Assembly: GCF_014207965.1 (NCBI RefSeq)
Contig: NZ_JACHLM010000004.1
Span: 62,001 to 126,000, forward strand
Source: Brevundimonas bullata
Lineage (GTDB): Bacteria; Pseudomonadota; Alphaproteobacteria; Caulobacterales; Caulobacteraceae
DNA: 64,000 nucleotides
Reading direction: 5' to 3'
The notes beneath the pieces were generated by a model. It was not told the origin of the DNA, did no database searches, and worked only from the letters and a program-made list of their open reading frames with translations. Positions 1-8,724 of this stretch are shown piece by piece. How positions within the stretch are numbered: the first letter of the stretch is position 1; each line of letters opens with the position of its first letter. The position numbers and the translations under genes are program-made.

Positions 1-404
1 CGCGCATCGCGCCGATCACCCTGATCGCCCTGCTCTTCACCATCGTCGCCATGTTCAGCTTGAAGGGCGGCGAAGTGGTCGCCCTGCCGCTGGACGCGCT
101 GCGCATCGCCATCCCGCTGACGATCTACTTCTTCGTCATGTTCGTGGTCAGCTTTCTGATGGGGCGGCTGATCGAGGCGGACTATCCGCGCACCACGGCC
201 CTGGCCTTCACCGCCGCCTCCAACAATTTCGAACTGGCCATCGCCGTCGCCATCGCCGCCTTCGGCCTGGCCTCGCCGGTCGCCTTCGCCGCCGTCATCG
301 GCCCGCTGGTCGAAGTGCCGGTGCTGATCCTGCTGGTGTCGGTGGCCCTGTGGCTAGGCCGCCGCTACTTCCCCGCGACCGCGCCGAAGAAGGACGCCTT
401 CTGA
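1..404 (+). CDS. acr3: Arsenite efflux permease, ACR3 family (3' part only)
   Basis: This is the C-terminal third of an inner-membrane arsenite exporter; the 5' end lies before the window, and the frame is open from base 3. The visible protein is strongly hydrophobic. It carries the ACR3 signature [16 protein letters not shown] followed by [13 protein letters not shown], which separates it from the unrelated ArsB type. ACR3 proteins expel As(III) using the proton motive force. The stop codon overlaps the next start (TGATG), so it is translationally coupled to the acetyltransferase, and the ars genes form one operon. The regulator and arsenate reductase, if present, are upstream and out of view. 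Confidence 0.93.
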   Translation, partial: RIAPITLIALLFTIVAMFSLKGGEVVALPLDALRIAIPLTIYFFVMFVVSFLMGRLIEADYPRTTALAFTAASNNFELAIAVAIAAFGLASPVAFAAVIGPLVEVPVLILLVSVALWLGRRYFPATAPKKDAF

Positions 405-844
405 TGGCCTTCAACGCCGTGGAGTTGCCCGTACCCGCGCCTGACCTGATCGCCGTGCTTGAGGCCGCCGGCCTGCCGACGGACGATCTCCATGAGGCTG
501 GCCGCCGCTTCTATCGCTTCGAAGATGAGGCCGGACTGATCGGCTACGGCGCACTGGAGCAACTCAGTCCCGACGCCCTGATCCGCTCCATCGTCGTCAT
601 CGACAGCCGTCGCGGCGGAGGCCACGGCTCAGCGATCCTGTCCTGGCTGGAAACTGAGGCGGCCGGGCGGAAGGCGGCCGGCCTCTACCTGCTCACGACC
701 TCGGCGACCGCCTTCTTCCAGCGGCACGGCTACACCGCCCTTCCCCGTTCGGCGGCGCCGCCCGCCATAGCCGCCTCCCGGCAGTTCAGCACCCTGTGCC
801 CGGCCTCGGCGACTTTCATGTTCAAGGAGTTGCGTACCCGATGA
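404..844 (+). CDS. arsN2: Arsenic-resistance GNAT N-acetyltransferase ArsN2
   Basis: A 146-aa GNAT-fold protein. The start at 404 overlaps the acr3 stop; an earlier in-frame ATG at 350 would lie inside acr3 and is not used. It has the acetyl-CoA loop [11 protein letters not shown] (about residue 70), then [17 protein letters not shown] and a C-terminal [13 protein letters not shown]. All three are typical of the ArsN2 group found in ars operons. ArsN1 enzymes acetylate organoarsenicals such as phosphinothricin-like arsenicals; the exact substrate of ArsN2 is less certain. Its position between acr3 and arsH, with 1-4 nt overlaps on both sides, supports an arsenic role. Confidence 0.88.
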   Translation: MAFNAVELPVPAPDLIAVLEAAGLPTDDLHEAGRRFYRFEDEAGLIGYGALEQLSPDALIRSIVVIDSRRGGGHGSAILSWLETEAAGRKAAGLYLLTTSATAFFQRHGYTALPRSAAPPAIAASRQFSTLCPASATFMFKELRTR

Positions 845-1596
845 CCCGCCTTCGCGTCCTGCCCGATCCCGACCACATGCCCGCGCTCGACCCGGCCTAC
901 CTGTCCAGCCAGCCGGCGCTCGGCCTCGGCCCGAACGACCATCCGCCCCGCATCCTGCTGCTCTACGGCTCACTGCGGGATCGGTCCTTTTCCCGACTGT
1001 GCGTTGAGGAGGCCGCGCGCCTGCTGCGCTTCATGGGCTGTGAGACGCGCATCTTCGATCCGTCCGACCTGCCGCTGACCGACCAGGTCGACTACGACGA
1101 CCATCCCGCCGTCCACGAGCTGCGCGAACACGCCCTGTGGTCGGAAGGCATGGTCTGGAGCAGCCCCGAGCGCCACGGCCAGATTTCCGGGATCATGAAA
1201 CTCCAGATCGACCACCTGCCGCTGAACATGGGCGGCATGCGTCCGACCCAGGGCCGCACCCTGGCCGTCATGCAGGTCTCCGGCGGCTCGCAGAGTTTCA
1301 ACGCGGTCAACACCCTGCGTCTGCTGGGCCGCTGGATGCGGATGATCACCATTCCAAACCAGTCCAGCGTGGCTAAGGCCTTCACTGAGTTCGACGACGA
1401 CGGCCGCATGAAGCCGTCCAGCTACTATGACCGCATCGTTGATGTGATGGAGGAACTGGTGCGTTTCACCGTTCTGACCCGCGTCCATGCGGGCCAGTTG
1501 GTGGACCGCTACTCCGAGCGGAAAGCGTCGGGCACGCCAATCGACGCGGCCAACGACCTCTCCGCGCGAGCTATCGCCCGACCCCTTCCGGCTTAG
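841..1596 (+). CDS. arsH: Arsenical resistance protein ArsH (NADPH-dependent FMN reductase)
   Basis: A 251-aa flavodoxin-like protein. The FMN-binding loop [13 protein letters not shown] lies near residue 40, and the [14 protein letters not shown] segment is the family hallmark. ArsH enzymes use NADPH/FMN and are known to oxidise trivalent organoarsenicals to less toxic pentavalent forms. The start at 841 overlaps the arsN2 stop (ATGA). The C-terminal stretch [13 protein letters not shown] is also found, frameshifted, in a relic at about 25.9 kb in this window. It is the last gene of the ars operon. Confidence 0.95.
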   Translation: MTRLRVLPDPDHMPALDPAYLSSQPALGLGPNDHPPRILLLYGSLRDRSFSRLCVEEAARLLRFMGCETRIFDPSDLPLTDQVDYDDHPAVHELREHALWSEGMVWSSPERHGQISGIMKLQIDHLPLNMGGMRPTQGRTLAVMQVSGGSQSFNAVNTLRLLGRWMRMITIPNQSSVAKAFTEFDDDGRMKPSSYYDRIVDVMEELVRFTVLTRVHAGQLVDRYSERKASGTPIDAANDLSARAIARPLPA

Positions 1597-1850
1597 CACC
1601 CGCCCTTGACCGCGCACTCATTGTTGCGAGCGTCAGCCAGGCGAGCAAACCTGCACGGCGTCGTTCCAATGTCTCGCGCCGCGCCTGCAGGAGGATGGAG
1701 AACGCCGACTGAAGGAAGACGCCTCCAGACCGGTTCAAGATGGCCCGATCCGGCTGGCCGGAGGTCGGGTTTCCGATTGCAGCGTCATCGAAGCCCTGAG
1801 CGATCCGCAGGCATTAGACAAGCCGGCTCGTCGACAGATTTAGCCCGGGC

Positions 1851-2900
1851 TCAGGCGGCGTGCGCCTGGTTGGCCCAGCCGTTCCGCTGGAGGTGATCGA
1901 GGGCTGTGCGGATGTGAGGTTCGCGCATCACAGCAGCTTTCCGAGGGTTCCAGGCGTGCACAGCCTGAACCACACGATCCGGGTCGCCGGACGCTTCGGC
2001 GTCATGAATCAGGACCCAGTGGACGGTGGACAGGAGCTCGAGGCCGTAAGGGGTCTCGAAACCCGCGATAAGCTCGGCCACACGGTCGAGGCGGTCCCGG
2101 GCGGCCTCATCGCCGGCGAGGTAGGCCTCGGCTTCCTGACGGCCGCCCTCCAGCACGGCGATCTCCGCCGCTTGGCTGCGATCGCCGTACCCTCGAATGA
2201 AGTGCCCCTCGATCCGCTGAAGCACGTGATTGAGATTCTCGGCGTAGGGGCCGTACTGGTACTTCTGGAAGCCCAGCTTGAGATCCTCGCCCGCCGCTTG
2301 CAGGAAGTAGGTGAGCTTCTGCACCTCAAGGAGGCTGTGGCGATAACCCGCCGCCCCGTAGAGACCTAAAAGCGTCAGCACGAGCGCCCGTCCGCGGCTC
2401 ATGTTGGGACGGGTCGTGCCCACTCGCATTTCGTCGACTTTCGGCGCCGCTCCAGGAGCGAAGAGCCGCACATCCACTTCATCGAGGTCGCCAAGGGCGC
2501 GGCGGATCACAGGCTCAACCTCTGCCCAATCCAGACCGCCGTTGCCGCATCCGAGAGGCGGCACGGCGATGGAGCGGATTCCATTCTCGAGTATCACTCG
2601 CTTCAGGTCCTCGAGGCCGGTCTCGATGTCGGACAGGCGGGATTTCGCCTTCCAGTGACCCTTGGTCGGAAAGTTGATGATCCAGCGCGGATTGATCATG
2701 CTTCCAGTGTCGAAGACGAACATCTCGCCCAGACGTACTTCGCCCGCGTCGCAGGCGCGCCGGTACGCATCATAGTTGCGAGGGAAGGCCTGCTTGAACT
2801 GCAGGGCGATACCCTTGCCCATCACCCCGACGCAGTTGACCGTATTAATGACGGCCTCGGCGCCAGACTGGAGCAGGTCGCCTTTCGAGAAGGTGATCAT
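1851..2900 (-). CDS. darG: DarG antitoxin, DNA ADP-ribosyl glycohydrolase
   Basis: A 349-aa two-domain antitoxin. Residues 1-155 form a macrodomain with the ligand-binding GVMGKGIALQFK loop, the catalytic-loop lysine at position 80 (NFPTKGHW; the same residue number as the essential Lys80 of Thermus DarG), and PPLGCGNGGLDW. Residues from about 170 to the end form the toxin-binding/neutralising C-terminal domain. By family knowledge the macrodomain removes ADP-ribose from thymidine in DNA, and the C-terminal domain blocks DarT. The gene follows darT with a 10-nt gap, so toxin comes first and antitoxin second, as is usual for DarTG. The system can act as an anti-phage module. Confidence 0.95.
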   Translation of the reverse strand: MITFSKGDLLQSGAEAVINTVNCVGVMGKGIALQFKQAFPRNYDAYRRACDAGEVRLGEMFVFDTGSMINPRWIINFPTKGHWKAKSRLSDIETGLEDLKRVILENGIRSIAVPPLGCGNGGLDWAEVEPVIRRALGDLDEVDVRLFAPGAAPKVDEMRVGTTRPNMSRGRALVLTLLGLYGAAGYRHSLLEVQKLTYFLQAAGEDLKLGFQKYQYGPYAENLNHVLQRIEGHFIRGYGDRSQAAEIAVLEGGRQEAEAYLAGDEAARDRLDRVAELIAGFETPYGLELLSTVHWVLIHDAEASGDPDRVVQAVHAWNPRKAAVMREPHIRTALDHLQRNGWANQAHAA

Positions 2901-2910
2901 CGTCGGCTCC

Positions 2911-3552
2911 CTAGTAGTACCAGGCGGATTTTTCCACCACTTTCATCCTAACGCCTCGGCGCTCCAGAAGAGCCTCTACCTCGGCCTTGCGAGCCGCGGA
3001 CTGCACCGCCAAGCCGCTGAGCAGAGTAACCGGGAATGCGTCCCGCACGAGAAACTCGGCCTGCTTGCGGCGTTTGCGGTCGCCGTCCTCCAGCGTATCA
3101 GCCCATTGTCGGCTGCCGACCACATCCCAATCGACCTCCCCCAGCCGCCCCAGATCATCAAAGAAGCTGGAGTAGGTCATGATTCCGTGACCGTCGGTAA
3201 ACGCGAAGCCCAGGCCGGCTTCTGCGACCTTCTGGGCGGTCGACACCAGGTGCACCAGCGCGCCCTGCCCTCCCTCACACGGCACGTTGCCACGGTGGAT
3301 GGTGTAGAGCATCGGGCTGCGCGTCGTGAAATAGAAGGGTACGTAGTCGTGCAGGCATCCACCCGGCCCGCACGGGACCTGCCGGGCTGCACGCTGCGCC
3401 TGGATCGAGCTGTAGGCGATATTGTTATATCGCGCGTCAGCAGCCTGCAGGCGTGCGGTAGAGCTCAAGGCGCCCTTTGCGAGAATCTCGTCAAGGTTGC
3501 CGATGTGGGTCATGTGAATGATCGGCGTCGGCTGAGGAACGTTTCCAGGCAT
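2911..3552 (-). CDS. darT: DarT toxin, DNA ADP-ribosyltransferase (DUF4433)
   Basis: A 213-aa protein of the DarT family, which transfers ADP-ribose from NAD+ to thymidine in single-stranded DNA. Visible family marks are the N-terminal HMTHIGNLDEIL segment, the conserved NNIAYSSIQAQRAAR helix (Arg54 at the position of the NAD+-binding arginine) and KRRKQAEFLV with Glu166. Glu166 matches the catalytic glutamate (Glu160 of Thermus DarT). Length and motifs look intact, so an active toxin is expected. It lies 10 nt upstream of its antitoxin darG. Upstream, 242 nt separate it from the next gene. Confidence 0.94.
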   Translation of the reverse strand: MPGNVPQPTPIIHMTHIGNLDEILAKGALSSTARLQAADARYNNIAYSSIQAQRAARQVPCGPGGCLHDYVPFYFTTRSPMLYTIHRGNVPCEGGQGALVHLVSTAQKVAEAGLGFAFTDGHGIMTYSSFFDDLGRLGEVDWDVVGSRQWADTLEDGDRKRRKQAEFLVRDAFPVTLLSGLAVQSAARKAEVEALLERRGVRMKVVEKSAWYY

Positions 3553-3794
3553 GCTCCTTCAATCGATCAACCGCCCTCCATTGTCCAGCCAAGCTGCAGG
3601 ACCGCTACGGCTCTGATCAACCTAGAACCGAAACGGGAACATTTCAAGAACACCATTCCCCGCAACTTCGGAAACGACGCTCGATCAGGATCAACAAACC
3701 GCCACCGCACATCAAGCTGAGCCGCATGACCGGCAGCCCGCTTCGAACATTGCTTCGTCGCAACGAGTTCCGCCGTTCGGACTGAACCGGCCTG

Positions 3795-5063
3795 TCACGC
3801 CTTACGGATGGCTCGTAGAATCCGACGCGTTTCTACGGTGAGCAACATCTCGTCGTCCTGGGTAATCATTCGCGCATGCATGGTGGCGATTCTTACCGGA
3901 TAGAGCCGCTGGAAGGACTCCTGAATATCCGTGGACCTGTTGAAGACCGGAGCGAAGACGGTTTTCCAGTTCTGCTTCTTCTCAATGATCGCTCGGTAAT
4001 CCGTAAAGTCCGCGAACTCGATCAGAGGCTTGATCGCTCCGGTCGCCTTGGCGTCCGTCGCCTGCTTCTGACGCCAATTGTCGCTTGTGCCTTCCGGCGC
4101 CTGGGTGATGCACCAGTCGGGACCGAAGGCCTCGGTCATCCGCTCGTCGATGAAACGGCGCAACGCCACCTCAAAGCGTTGCAGCTGGTCAAACGCCGAT
4201 CGATTTCTTGCAAACGAAGCTTCCAACGTTTCGTCCGCATCGGCCTCGTCGTCATCAAGATCTTCGGACGAGTCCAGGTCCAGACCCGCATGATGCATGC
4301 CCTCGACGAAGGCGCCGCGTGGAAAAGCGGTCAGGTCAGGACTGTAGCCTTTGTCATAGTAGAGAGCAGTACGCGCCACGGGATCCATCAGGACATTCAC
4401 CGTAGGCATGACCACCTCACGCCAGTCGCCTAAAGCCGGCCTGAGCAGGTCGCCTATATCCGCACCGAACGGATCCGAGTGACGCAGCACTGCGCCGATG
4501 GTCTGCATCTCCATCATGCCGAGCACGGAGTGATCGAGCATGGCGTCGTTGAGCCAGGGCCTGGTCATGGACGTCATGGCCGCCATGATTTGCCCCGGCT
4601 TGTCATGGAACAACATCGATTGGCCCTGCAGGGCGTCGATCTGTTCCTGATAGAGCCGCGCGGTCTCCATTGCCGATGGTAGCCGGAAAGCTTCTTCCCA
4701 GCGCTGATGGAGGCTCGCAGCTTCCACGGCGAGCTCACTGATGCTCCTGCCGTGGAGGCCCGCGGCTTCCCGGGCGAGAGCATCGGCTCGCTGCATCTCC
4801 TGCATCAAGAGCTCAGAGCCTGTCGGCATCCGCTGGAAAAGGTCGAGAGCGAGGTTGCGGTGCTGGTCGGGAGACAGGAAGCCCGCCGCGCGCGCCTCAA
4901 TATCCGCCCGATCCCTCATCAGGCTCATCACGTCCAGTTCGGCGGCGGCCCGAACGATTGAACGTTCATAGGCGCCCAGGTTGGCGCCCACTTCAGTTAG
5001 CGGATTCATGAGCCGGCTGAGTTCACGCTCTCGCTCAATCAGGTCGCGGAGTGGGTCGGACAT
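3795..5063 (-). CDS. Swt1-type HEPN domain protein
   Basis: A 422-aa protein. The C-terminal third (about residue 290 onward) matches the Swt1-family HEPN domain: LRRFIDERMTEAFGPDW, then KPLIEFADFTDYRAII, NWKTVFAPVF and LYPVRIATMHARMITQDD. In this family the last segment normally contains an R-x-A-H-type motif; here it reads IATMHAR. The N-terminal two thirds are helical and charged, with an acidic patch (DLDDDEADADE) before the HEPN part. HEPN proteins are frequent in toxin and anti-phage systems, often as RNases, but no activity is shown for this one. I prefer the start at 5063 (GGAG six bases upstream) over in-frame starts at 5105 and 5129. It is co-oriented with darTG. Confidence 0.75.
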   Translation of the reverse strand: MSDPLRDLIERERELSRLMNPLTEVGANLGAYERSIVRAAAELDVMSLMRDRADIEARAAGFLSPDQHRNLALDLFQRMPTGSELLMQEMQRADALAREAAGLHGRSISELAVEAASLHQRWEEAFRLPSAMETARLYQEQIDALQGQSMLFHDKPGQIMAAMTSMTRPWLNDAMLDHSVLGMMEMQTIGAVLRHSDPFGADIGDLLRPALGDWREVVMPTVNVLMDPVARTALYYDKGYSPDLTAFPRGAFVEGMHHAGLDLDSSEDLDDDEADADETLEASFARNRSAFDQLQRFEVALRRFIDERMTEAFGPDWCITQAPEGTSDNWRQKQATDAKATGAIKPLIEFADFTDYRAIIEKKQNWKTVFAPVFNRSTDIQESFQRLYPVRIATMHARMITQDDEMLLTVETRRILRAIRKA

Positions 5064-5230
5064 GGCAGCTCCAGATGAGACCTGTTGAGAATGTAGCTCT
5101 GACATGGTTCGAGCCGGACGTCGCCACATCGGCGCAGGGCAAGCTGATCCCTAGGGGGTGCAGCGTTCACTGAAGCAGCCCGACTTGATCAGAATCAGAT
5201 CCCGCCGAGCGACCAGAGCTCTGGCAATCG

Positions 5231-5740
5231 CTAGTGCAGCTCCGACAGAAAATCGCGGATCGTAGGGGCCAACGCCTCTGCGAACCCTTCGGCCGTCTCT
5301 ATGTCCTCGGACATCGAGATAGGCGAGAGGCGTCCGTTTGGGACCAAGGCGGCCACACGAGCCGCCAGCTCGGGCGGATGCGGTCCCTTCCGATGGCGGC
5401 TGCAGCAGCTACGCTGGCGGCGTTGGAGCGAGGGATAGCGTCTTCCACCATCGCTCGGATGACGGGCGCAAGGGAAGGCAGGATCGCCGCCTCGCAAGCG
5501 TGGCTGGACGCCCTGGCTATTCAGACGCCCCCAGGGATCAATGAAGCCGAGCCCCTGCGGATGCTCACGGACCGCACGCCAGTCCGCCGCTCCGAAGCCG
5601 TGGATCACGACCCGGTCGCCGTCGAGGAGAAGGGAGACGGACCGGTCGGCGCGGCTGTGGCCCGGGGCCGGCACATTGGCGCTTCGCCCCCCGGAATGGA
5701 TGTCCCCGCCCAGGGCGGCGACGATGAGCCGGAGCGACAT
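5231..5740 (-). CDS. Toprim/primase-like N-terminal remnant with unrelated tail
   Basis: A 169-aa open frame 12 nt downstream of radC. The first 70 residues (LIVAALGGDIHSGG, PAPGHSRADRSVSLLLDGD, FGAADWRAVREH) resemble the N-terminal DNA/zinc-binding part of Toprim-domain proteins of plasmids and integrative elements. In those elements such a gene often follows radC. The full-length family is roughly twice as long or more. After about residue 75 the composition turns Arg/Cys/His-rich and loses any recognisable domain. The +1 frame over the same DNA reads more like protein (AILPSLAPVIRAMVEDAIPRS), pointing to a frameshift or a deletion junction. It is likely a decayed gene; no function is claimed. 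Confidence 0.4.
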   Translation of the reverse strand: MSLRLIVAALGGDIHSGGRSANVPAPGHSRADRSVSLLLDGDRVVIHGFGAADWRAVREHPQGLGFIDPWGRLNSQGVQPRLRGGDPAFPCARHPSDGGRRYPSLQRRQRSCCSRHRKGPHPPELAARVAALVPNGRLSPISMSEDIETAEGFAEALAPTIRDFLSELH

Positions 5741-5752
5741 GACGGGGGGGCC

Positions 5753-6436
5753 TCAGATGAGACCGAGGGCGCGAAAGCTCTGTTCGCCCTCCCGGCCGAC
5801 CACGACATGATCATGGACCTGGATGTCGAAAACCCGGGCGGCCTCGATGACCCGGCGGGTCATCTCGATGTCCGCGCGCGAGGGTGTCGGATCGCCCGAG
5901 GGATGATTATGGACGAGGATCATGGCCGAGGCGGACAACTCCAGCGCACGCCGCACCACTTCCCGGACGTAGACAGGGGCATGATCCACGGTGCCGTCCG
6001 CCCGATGCTCCTCGCGCATCAGGATGTTGCGCTTGTCGAGGTAGAGCACGCGAAACTGCTCCCGGGGCTCGTGGGCCAGCGCCCCCCGGACATAGGCCAG
6101 CAAGGCCGTCCAGGACGAGATCGAAGGCCGCGCGCCGACATCGGATCTAATCAAATGAACGCAAACCTGTCGCAGCAGCTTGAGGTCCGCGACGGCGGCG
6201 ACGTCCAGGCCGGGCGTACGGGCCAGCTCTGACGCGTCCGCTGCGACAACCGCGGCCAGGGCGCCGAAGCGATCCAGGAGATCCCCGGCGAGACGATGAG
6301 GGTTGGTCGGAAGCGAAGCCCGCTTGAGCATCAAGGCCAACAAGGTTCGCTCATCCATCAACTCAATGGCCGGGAGGCCGGCGCCTGCAGCAAGGGCGCG
6401 GGCGTGTTCAAGGTCGGGTTTGGGGATCGATCGCAT
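5753..6436 (-). CDS. radC: RadC-family JAB/MPN-domain protein
   Basis: A 227-aa RadC-like protein. The C-terminal half holds the JAMM metal motif (LVHNHPSGDPTPSRAD), preceded by the conserved QFRVLYLDKRNILMREEH strand. The N-terminal part is a helix-hairpin-helix-like segment (FGALAAVVAADASEL). The start at 6436 is chosen because GAGGAG lies 6 nt upstream; earlier in-frame ATGs at 6469 and 6499 lack this. The biochemical role of RadC proteins is unproven, and they are common cargo of plasmids and genomic islands. It is followed 12 nt later by the toprim-like remnant, so this pair is probably leftover mobile-element backbone. Confidence 0.85.
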   Translation of the reverse strand: MRSIPKPDLEHARALAAGAGLPAIELMDERTLLALMLKRASLPTNPHRLAGDLLDRFGALAAVVAADASELARTPGLDVAAVADLKLLRQVCVHLIRSDVGARPSISSWTALLAYVRGALAHEPREQFRVLYLDKRNILMREEHRADGTVDHAPVYVREVVRRALELSASAMILVHNHPSGDPTPSRADIEMTRRVIEAARVFDIQVHDHVVVGREGEQSFRALGLI

Positions 6437-6575
6437 CGCGAACTCCTCGGTCGCTATCCGCCTCCTCATGGGAAGTCGACCGAAACCCGCCCTCCCCAAT
6501 CCTTGAATTGCGCCGCAAATGATGGGCCGGCTGACTGGATCGGCTCACTCTCCGCCCATGGATTGCCTCTTGACG

Positions 6576-7193
6576 CTAGCCGCCCCGGGACGCTCCGTCA
6601 GAGGCCCTTTGTATGTTGATCTTTCGGGCGCCTTCGAGAATCTCGAGACCGCCCTTCGCGGCGATTCCGGCGACGATGACGCCGACCACCAGGTCAGGCC
6701 AGGACTGCTTCAACCACAGGACCAGGGCGCCGGCGACGAGGATGCCCCCGTTTGAGGCGAAATCGTTGAAGCTGAAGGTCTCGGCGGCGCGCAGGTTTAC
6801 ATCGTCGCCCTTCAAGCCGCGCAGTAGCTTTAGGCAGATCAGGTTGACCACCGCTGCGACGACGGCCAAACCGATCATGGTCCAGCCAATAGGCTCCGTT
6901 CCCAGCCACCATCGGCGGCCGGCGTCGATCAGAACGCCTGCGGCGAAGATCAGCAACAGCACACCCGAGGTTCTCGCGGCGCGCAGCTTCCAGGCGAGAG
7001 CGCGGCCAACCGCCAGAAAGCTGATCAAATAGACAAGGCTGTCGGAGGCGTTATCCAGCGCATTGGCGAGCAAGGCGCTGGAGTTGGCCAGCAATCCGCC
7101 GAGCCCGAGCCCGACGAACAACAGACCGTTCAGGATCAGCACGATCATCAGCGTTCGTCTCTGACGGTCATGCTCAGCGTTCGATGTCTTCAT
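6576..7193 (-). CDS. Cation diffusion facilitator transporter
   Basis: A 205-aa membrane protein with five to six hydrophobic segments. It carries the CDF-type repeats SALLANALDNASDSLVY and AETFSFNDFASNGGILV, where the acidic and His/Asn residues line the metal site. It lacks the cytoplasmic C-terminal domain of CzcD, so it is short for the family. The predicted role is efflux of a divalent metal (Zn, Co, Ni or Cd) across the inner membrane. The start at 7193 is supported by AGGAGG about 6 nt upstream. It is divergent from the lspA lead-type operon and belongs to the same metal block. Confidence 0.8.
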   Translation of the reverse strand: MKTSNAEHDRQRRTLMIVLILNGLLFVGLGLGGLLANSSALLANALDNASDSLVYLISFLAVGRALAWKLRAARTSGVLLLIFAAGVLIDAGRRWWLGTEPIGWTMIGLAVVAAVVNLICLKLLRGLKGDDVNLRAAETFSFNDFASNGGILVAGALVLWLKQSWPDLVVGVIVAGIAAKGGLEILEGARKINIQRASDGASRGG

Positions 7194-7531
7194 GGACGCC
7201 CTCCTGTTCCGGGCACGGCCGCCCACGTTGACTAGTTTCGGAAAACAGCGCGCATTGGCAGGCAGCGGTAAACATTGGAGCCGTCATTGAAACACGGTCT
7301 TGCCGGACTGCCCATGCGACGATCTTGAGATCCGACCGGCCGCTCGTCCTGATGACGAGCCCAAACGACGAAACCGGCCGCAAGGCCCCACCGGATCCCA
7401 CGACGCGCAGCCGCCGGCATTGCCTGGGCAGATCCCAACGCCAAAGCCACCACATGTCAGCCGCAAACGCACCTTTCCTTCAGCCAGCCCCGGATTGAGA
7501 AAAGCGTTTGCCCTGCCCCTGCGGAAGGGGC
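7194..7531. other. Intergenic region between the CDF gene and the lspA promoter
   Basis: No open frame here looks coding on either strand; those present are short and Arg/Pro-rich. Apart from the 5' side of the CDF gene and the MerR-type promoter that starts at 7532, I see no repeat, RNA or terminator I can support. Confidence 0.5.
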
Positions 7532-7562
7532 TTGATCCTCCAGTAGCTAGAGGATGCATAAA
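7532..7562 (+). promoter_or_regulatory. MerR-family (PbrR/CadR-type) promoter and operator of the lead operon
   Basis: A -35 box TTGATC (7532-7537) is separated by 19 bp from CATAAA (7557-7562). The over-long spacer holds an imperfect dyad TCCTCCAGTAGCTAGAGGA (7536-7554). A 19-20 bp spacer spanned by a dyad is the hallmark of promoters that MerR-family regulators untwist. The dyad differs from the cadA operator of this window at only four central positions. It precedes lspA by 30 nt. The regulator at 8725, third gene of this operon, is the likely partner. Confidence 0.8.
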
Positions 7563-7591
7563 TCGTCGCATCAACAGGAGAACGCACGATC

Positions 7592-8119
7592 ATGGTGTTC
7601 ACGGAGCGCCGAGGCGCCAGGGTGCTGAACGTCCGCGCGATGGCTATCGGCCTCGCCGTGACGGTCATTGTTGTGGACCAGGCCACCAAGGCCATGGCCC
7701 GCGGGAACCTTGAGGACGTGGTCAATCTGACATCCTTCATCGCGCTTCGCCTCGGGTTCAACCCAGGGGTCACCTTTGGCCTTTTCGCCGGCTCCGGGGA
7801 CATGGGGCGCTGGGTTTTGAGCATCGTCTCGCTGCTGATCATCGCCGTGCTGTCGATCTGGGCCTGGCGAACACGCAGACCTCTTCTTGCCGCCGGCCTG
7901 AGCCTTATGGTCGGCGGCGCGCTCGGGAACCTGCTGGATCGCCTGCGTTTCGGGCACGTGACCGATTTCATAGATCTTCACTGGGGCGATGCGCACTGGC
8001 CCACTTTCAACCTTGCCGATGCGGCGATCGTCTGCGGCATCGGCTTGCTTCTGTTGGCTTCGCGAAGCGGGGCCGAACCCGGGACGTCGTCCCCCACGAT
8101 CGAACCCACCGTTCGATGA
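7592..8119 (+). CDS. lspA: Lipoprotein signal peptidase II, lead-operon type (PbrC-like)
   Basis: A 175-aa four-helix membrane aspartyl protease. The catalytic aspartates fit Asp125 (GHVTDFID) and Asp143 (WPTFNLAD), with conserved GGALGNLLDR and VVDQATK. The family cleaves diacylglyceryl-modified prolipoproteins at the periplasmic face. A copy placed in a metal operon behind a MerR-type promoter parallels PbrC of the Cupriavidus lead operon, and is presumably an accessory to the housekeeping enzyme. AGGAG lies 11 nt before the start. The last codon overlaps the next gene (ATGA). Confidence 0.9.
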   Translation: MVFTERRGARVLNVRAMAIGLAVTVIVVDQATKAMARGNLEDVVNLTSFIALRLGFNPGVTFGLFAGSGDMGRWVLSIVSLLIIAVLSIWAWRTRRPLLAAGLSLMVGGALGNLLDRLRFGHVTDFIDLHWGDAHWPTFNLADAAIVCGIGLLLLASRSGAEPGTSSPTIEPTVR

Positions 8120-8658
8120 CGGGGCCCCCCGAAAAAAAGTCCATAGCCGTTCGCTCCGCCCTGGCCATAGGCGTGACCGCAAGCAGCCTGACGGCTACCT
8201 GGCTGTGGATTCCTCCCGCGCCATTCGGCGTCGAGACCGACATGGCGACGGCCGATCGCCTGGCCTACGCCCTCAAGTGGGAGTTGCCGGTGCTCGTGTG
8301 GCTCGCCGGCTGCCTGCGGCTTGTCGCCAGCATTCGGTATCGGTCGGATGAGGACCGACCAGGAGCCGCCTACGGCCCGCCCAGCGCTCGGCTCGCCGTG
8401 CCTACGGCCGTGTTGCAGAATTCCCTTGAGCAGACCGTCCTGGCCGTCGGCGCACATCTGATCCTCGCCGTTGTTTTGCGAGGCGAGGAGTTGATCCTGA
8501 TCCCCGCTCTGGTGACGCTTTATCTCCTCGGTCGTGTGATGTTCGCGATCGGCTACGCCAAGGGCGCCGCCGCACGCGCTTTCGGCATGGCGCTTACCGG
8601 CGCCTCGACGCTTGCCGCCATGGTCATCGCCATCGTCCTGTTGATTCTCGGCCGGTAG
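8116..8658 (+). CDS. MAPEG-family membrane protein
   Basis: A 180-aa protein with four predicted membrane helices. It has the MAPEG-like block LQNSLEQTVLAVGAHL, followed by LYLLGRVMFAIGYAKGAAARAFGMALT. The family contains glutathione-dependent microsomal transferases and many bacterial members of unknown function. The start overlaps the lspA stop, so it is co-translated within the lead-type operon. A role in thiol or lipid chemistry linked to metal stress is possible but unproven. Its regular presence between lspA and a MerR regulator would be worth a neighbourhood survey. Confidence 0.7.
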   Translation: MTGPPEKKSIAVRSALAIGVTASSLTATWLWIPPAPFGVETDMATADRLAYALKWELPVLVWLAGCLRLVASIRYRSDEDRPGAAYGPPSARLAVPTAVLQNSLEQTVLAVGAHLILAVVLRGEELILIPALVTLYLLGRVMFAIGYAKGAAARAFGMALTGASTLAAMVIAIVLLILGR

Positions 8659-8724
8659 TATCCGAGCGCGCCTCATGCCCGTCTTTCCGCCCCAGTCTCC
8701 AGGACTTCGACCCATGTTTGAGCG

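Noticed and set aside
1610..1843. Open frame on + strand between arsH and darG reading like protein near its end (IRLAGGRVSDCSVIEALSD)
   Set aside because: No start with a ribosome site, no recognisable family and short; it may be a relic, but I cannot support a gene.
5234..6232. 332-codon open frame opposite radC
   Set aside because: RadC on the minus strand has JAMM motifs and a ribosome site; this frame has neither.
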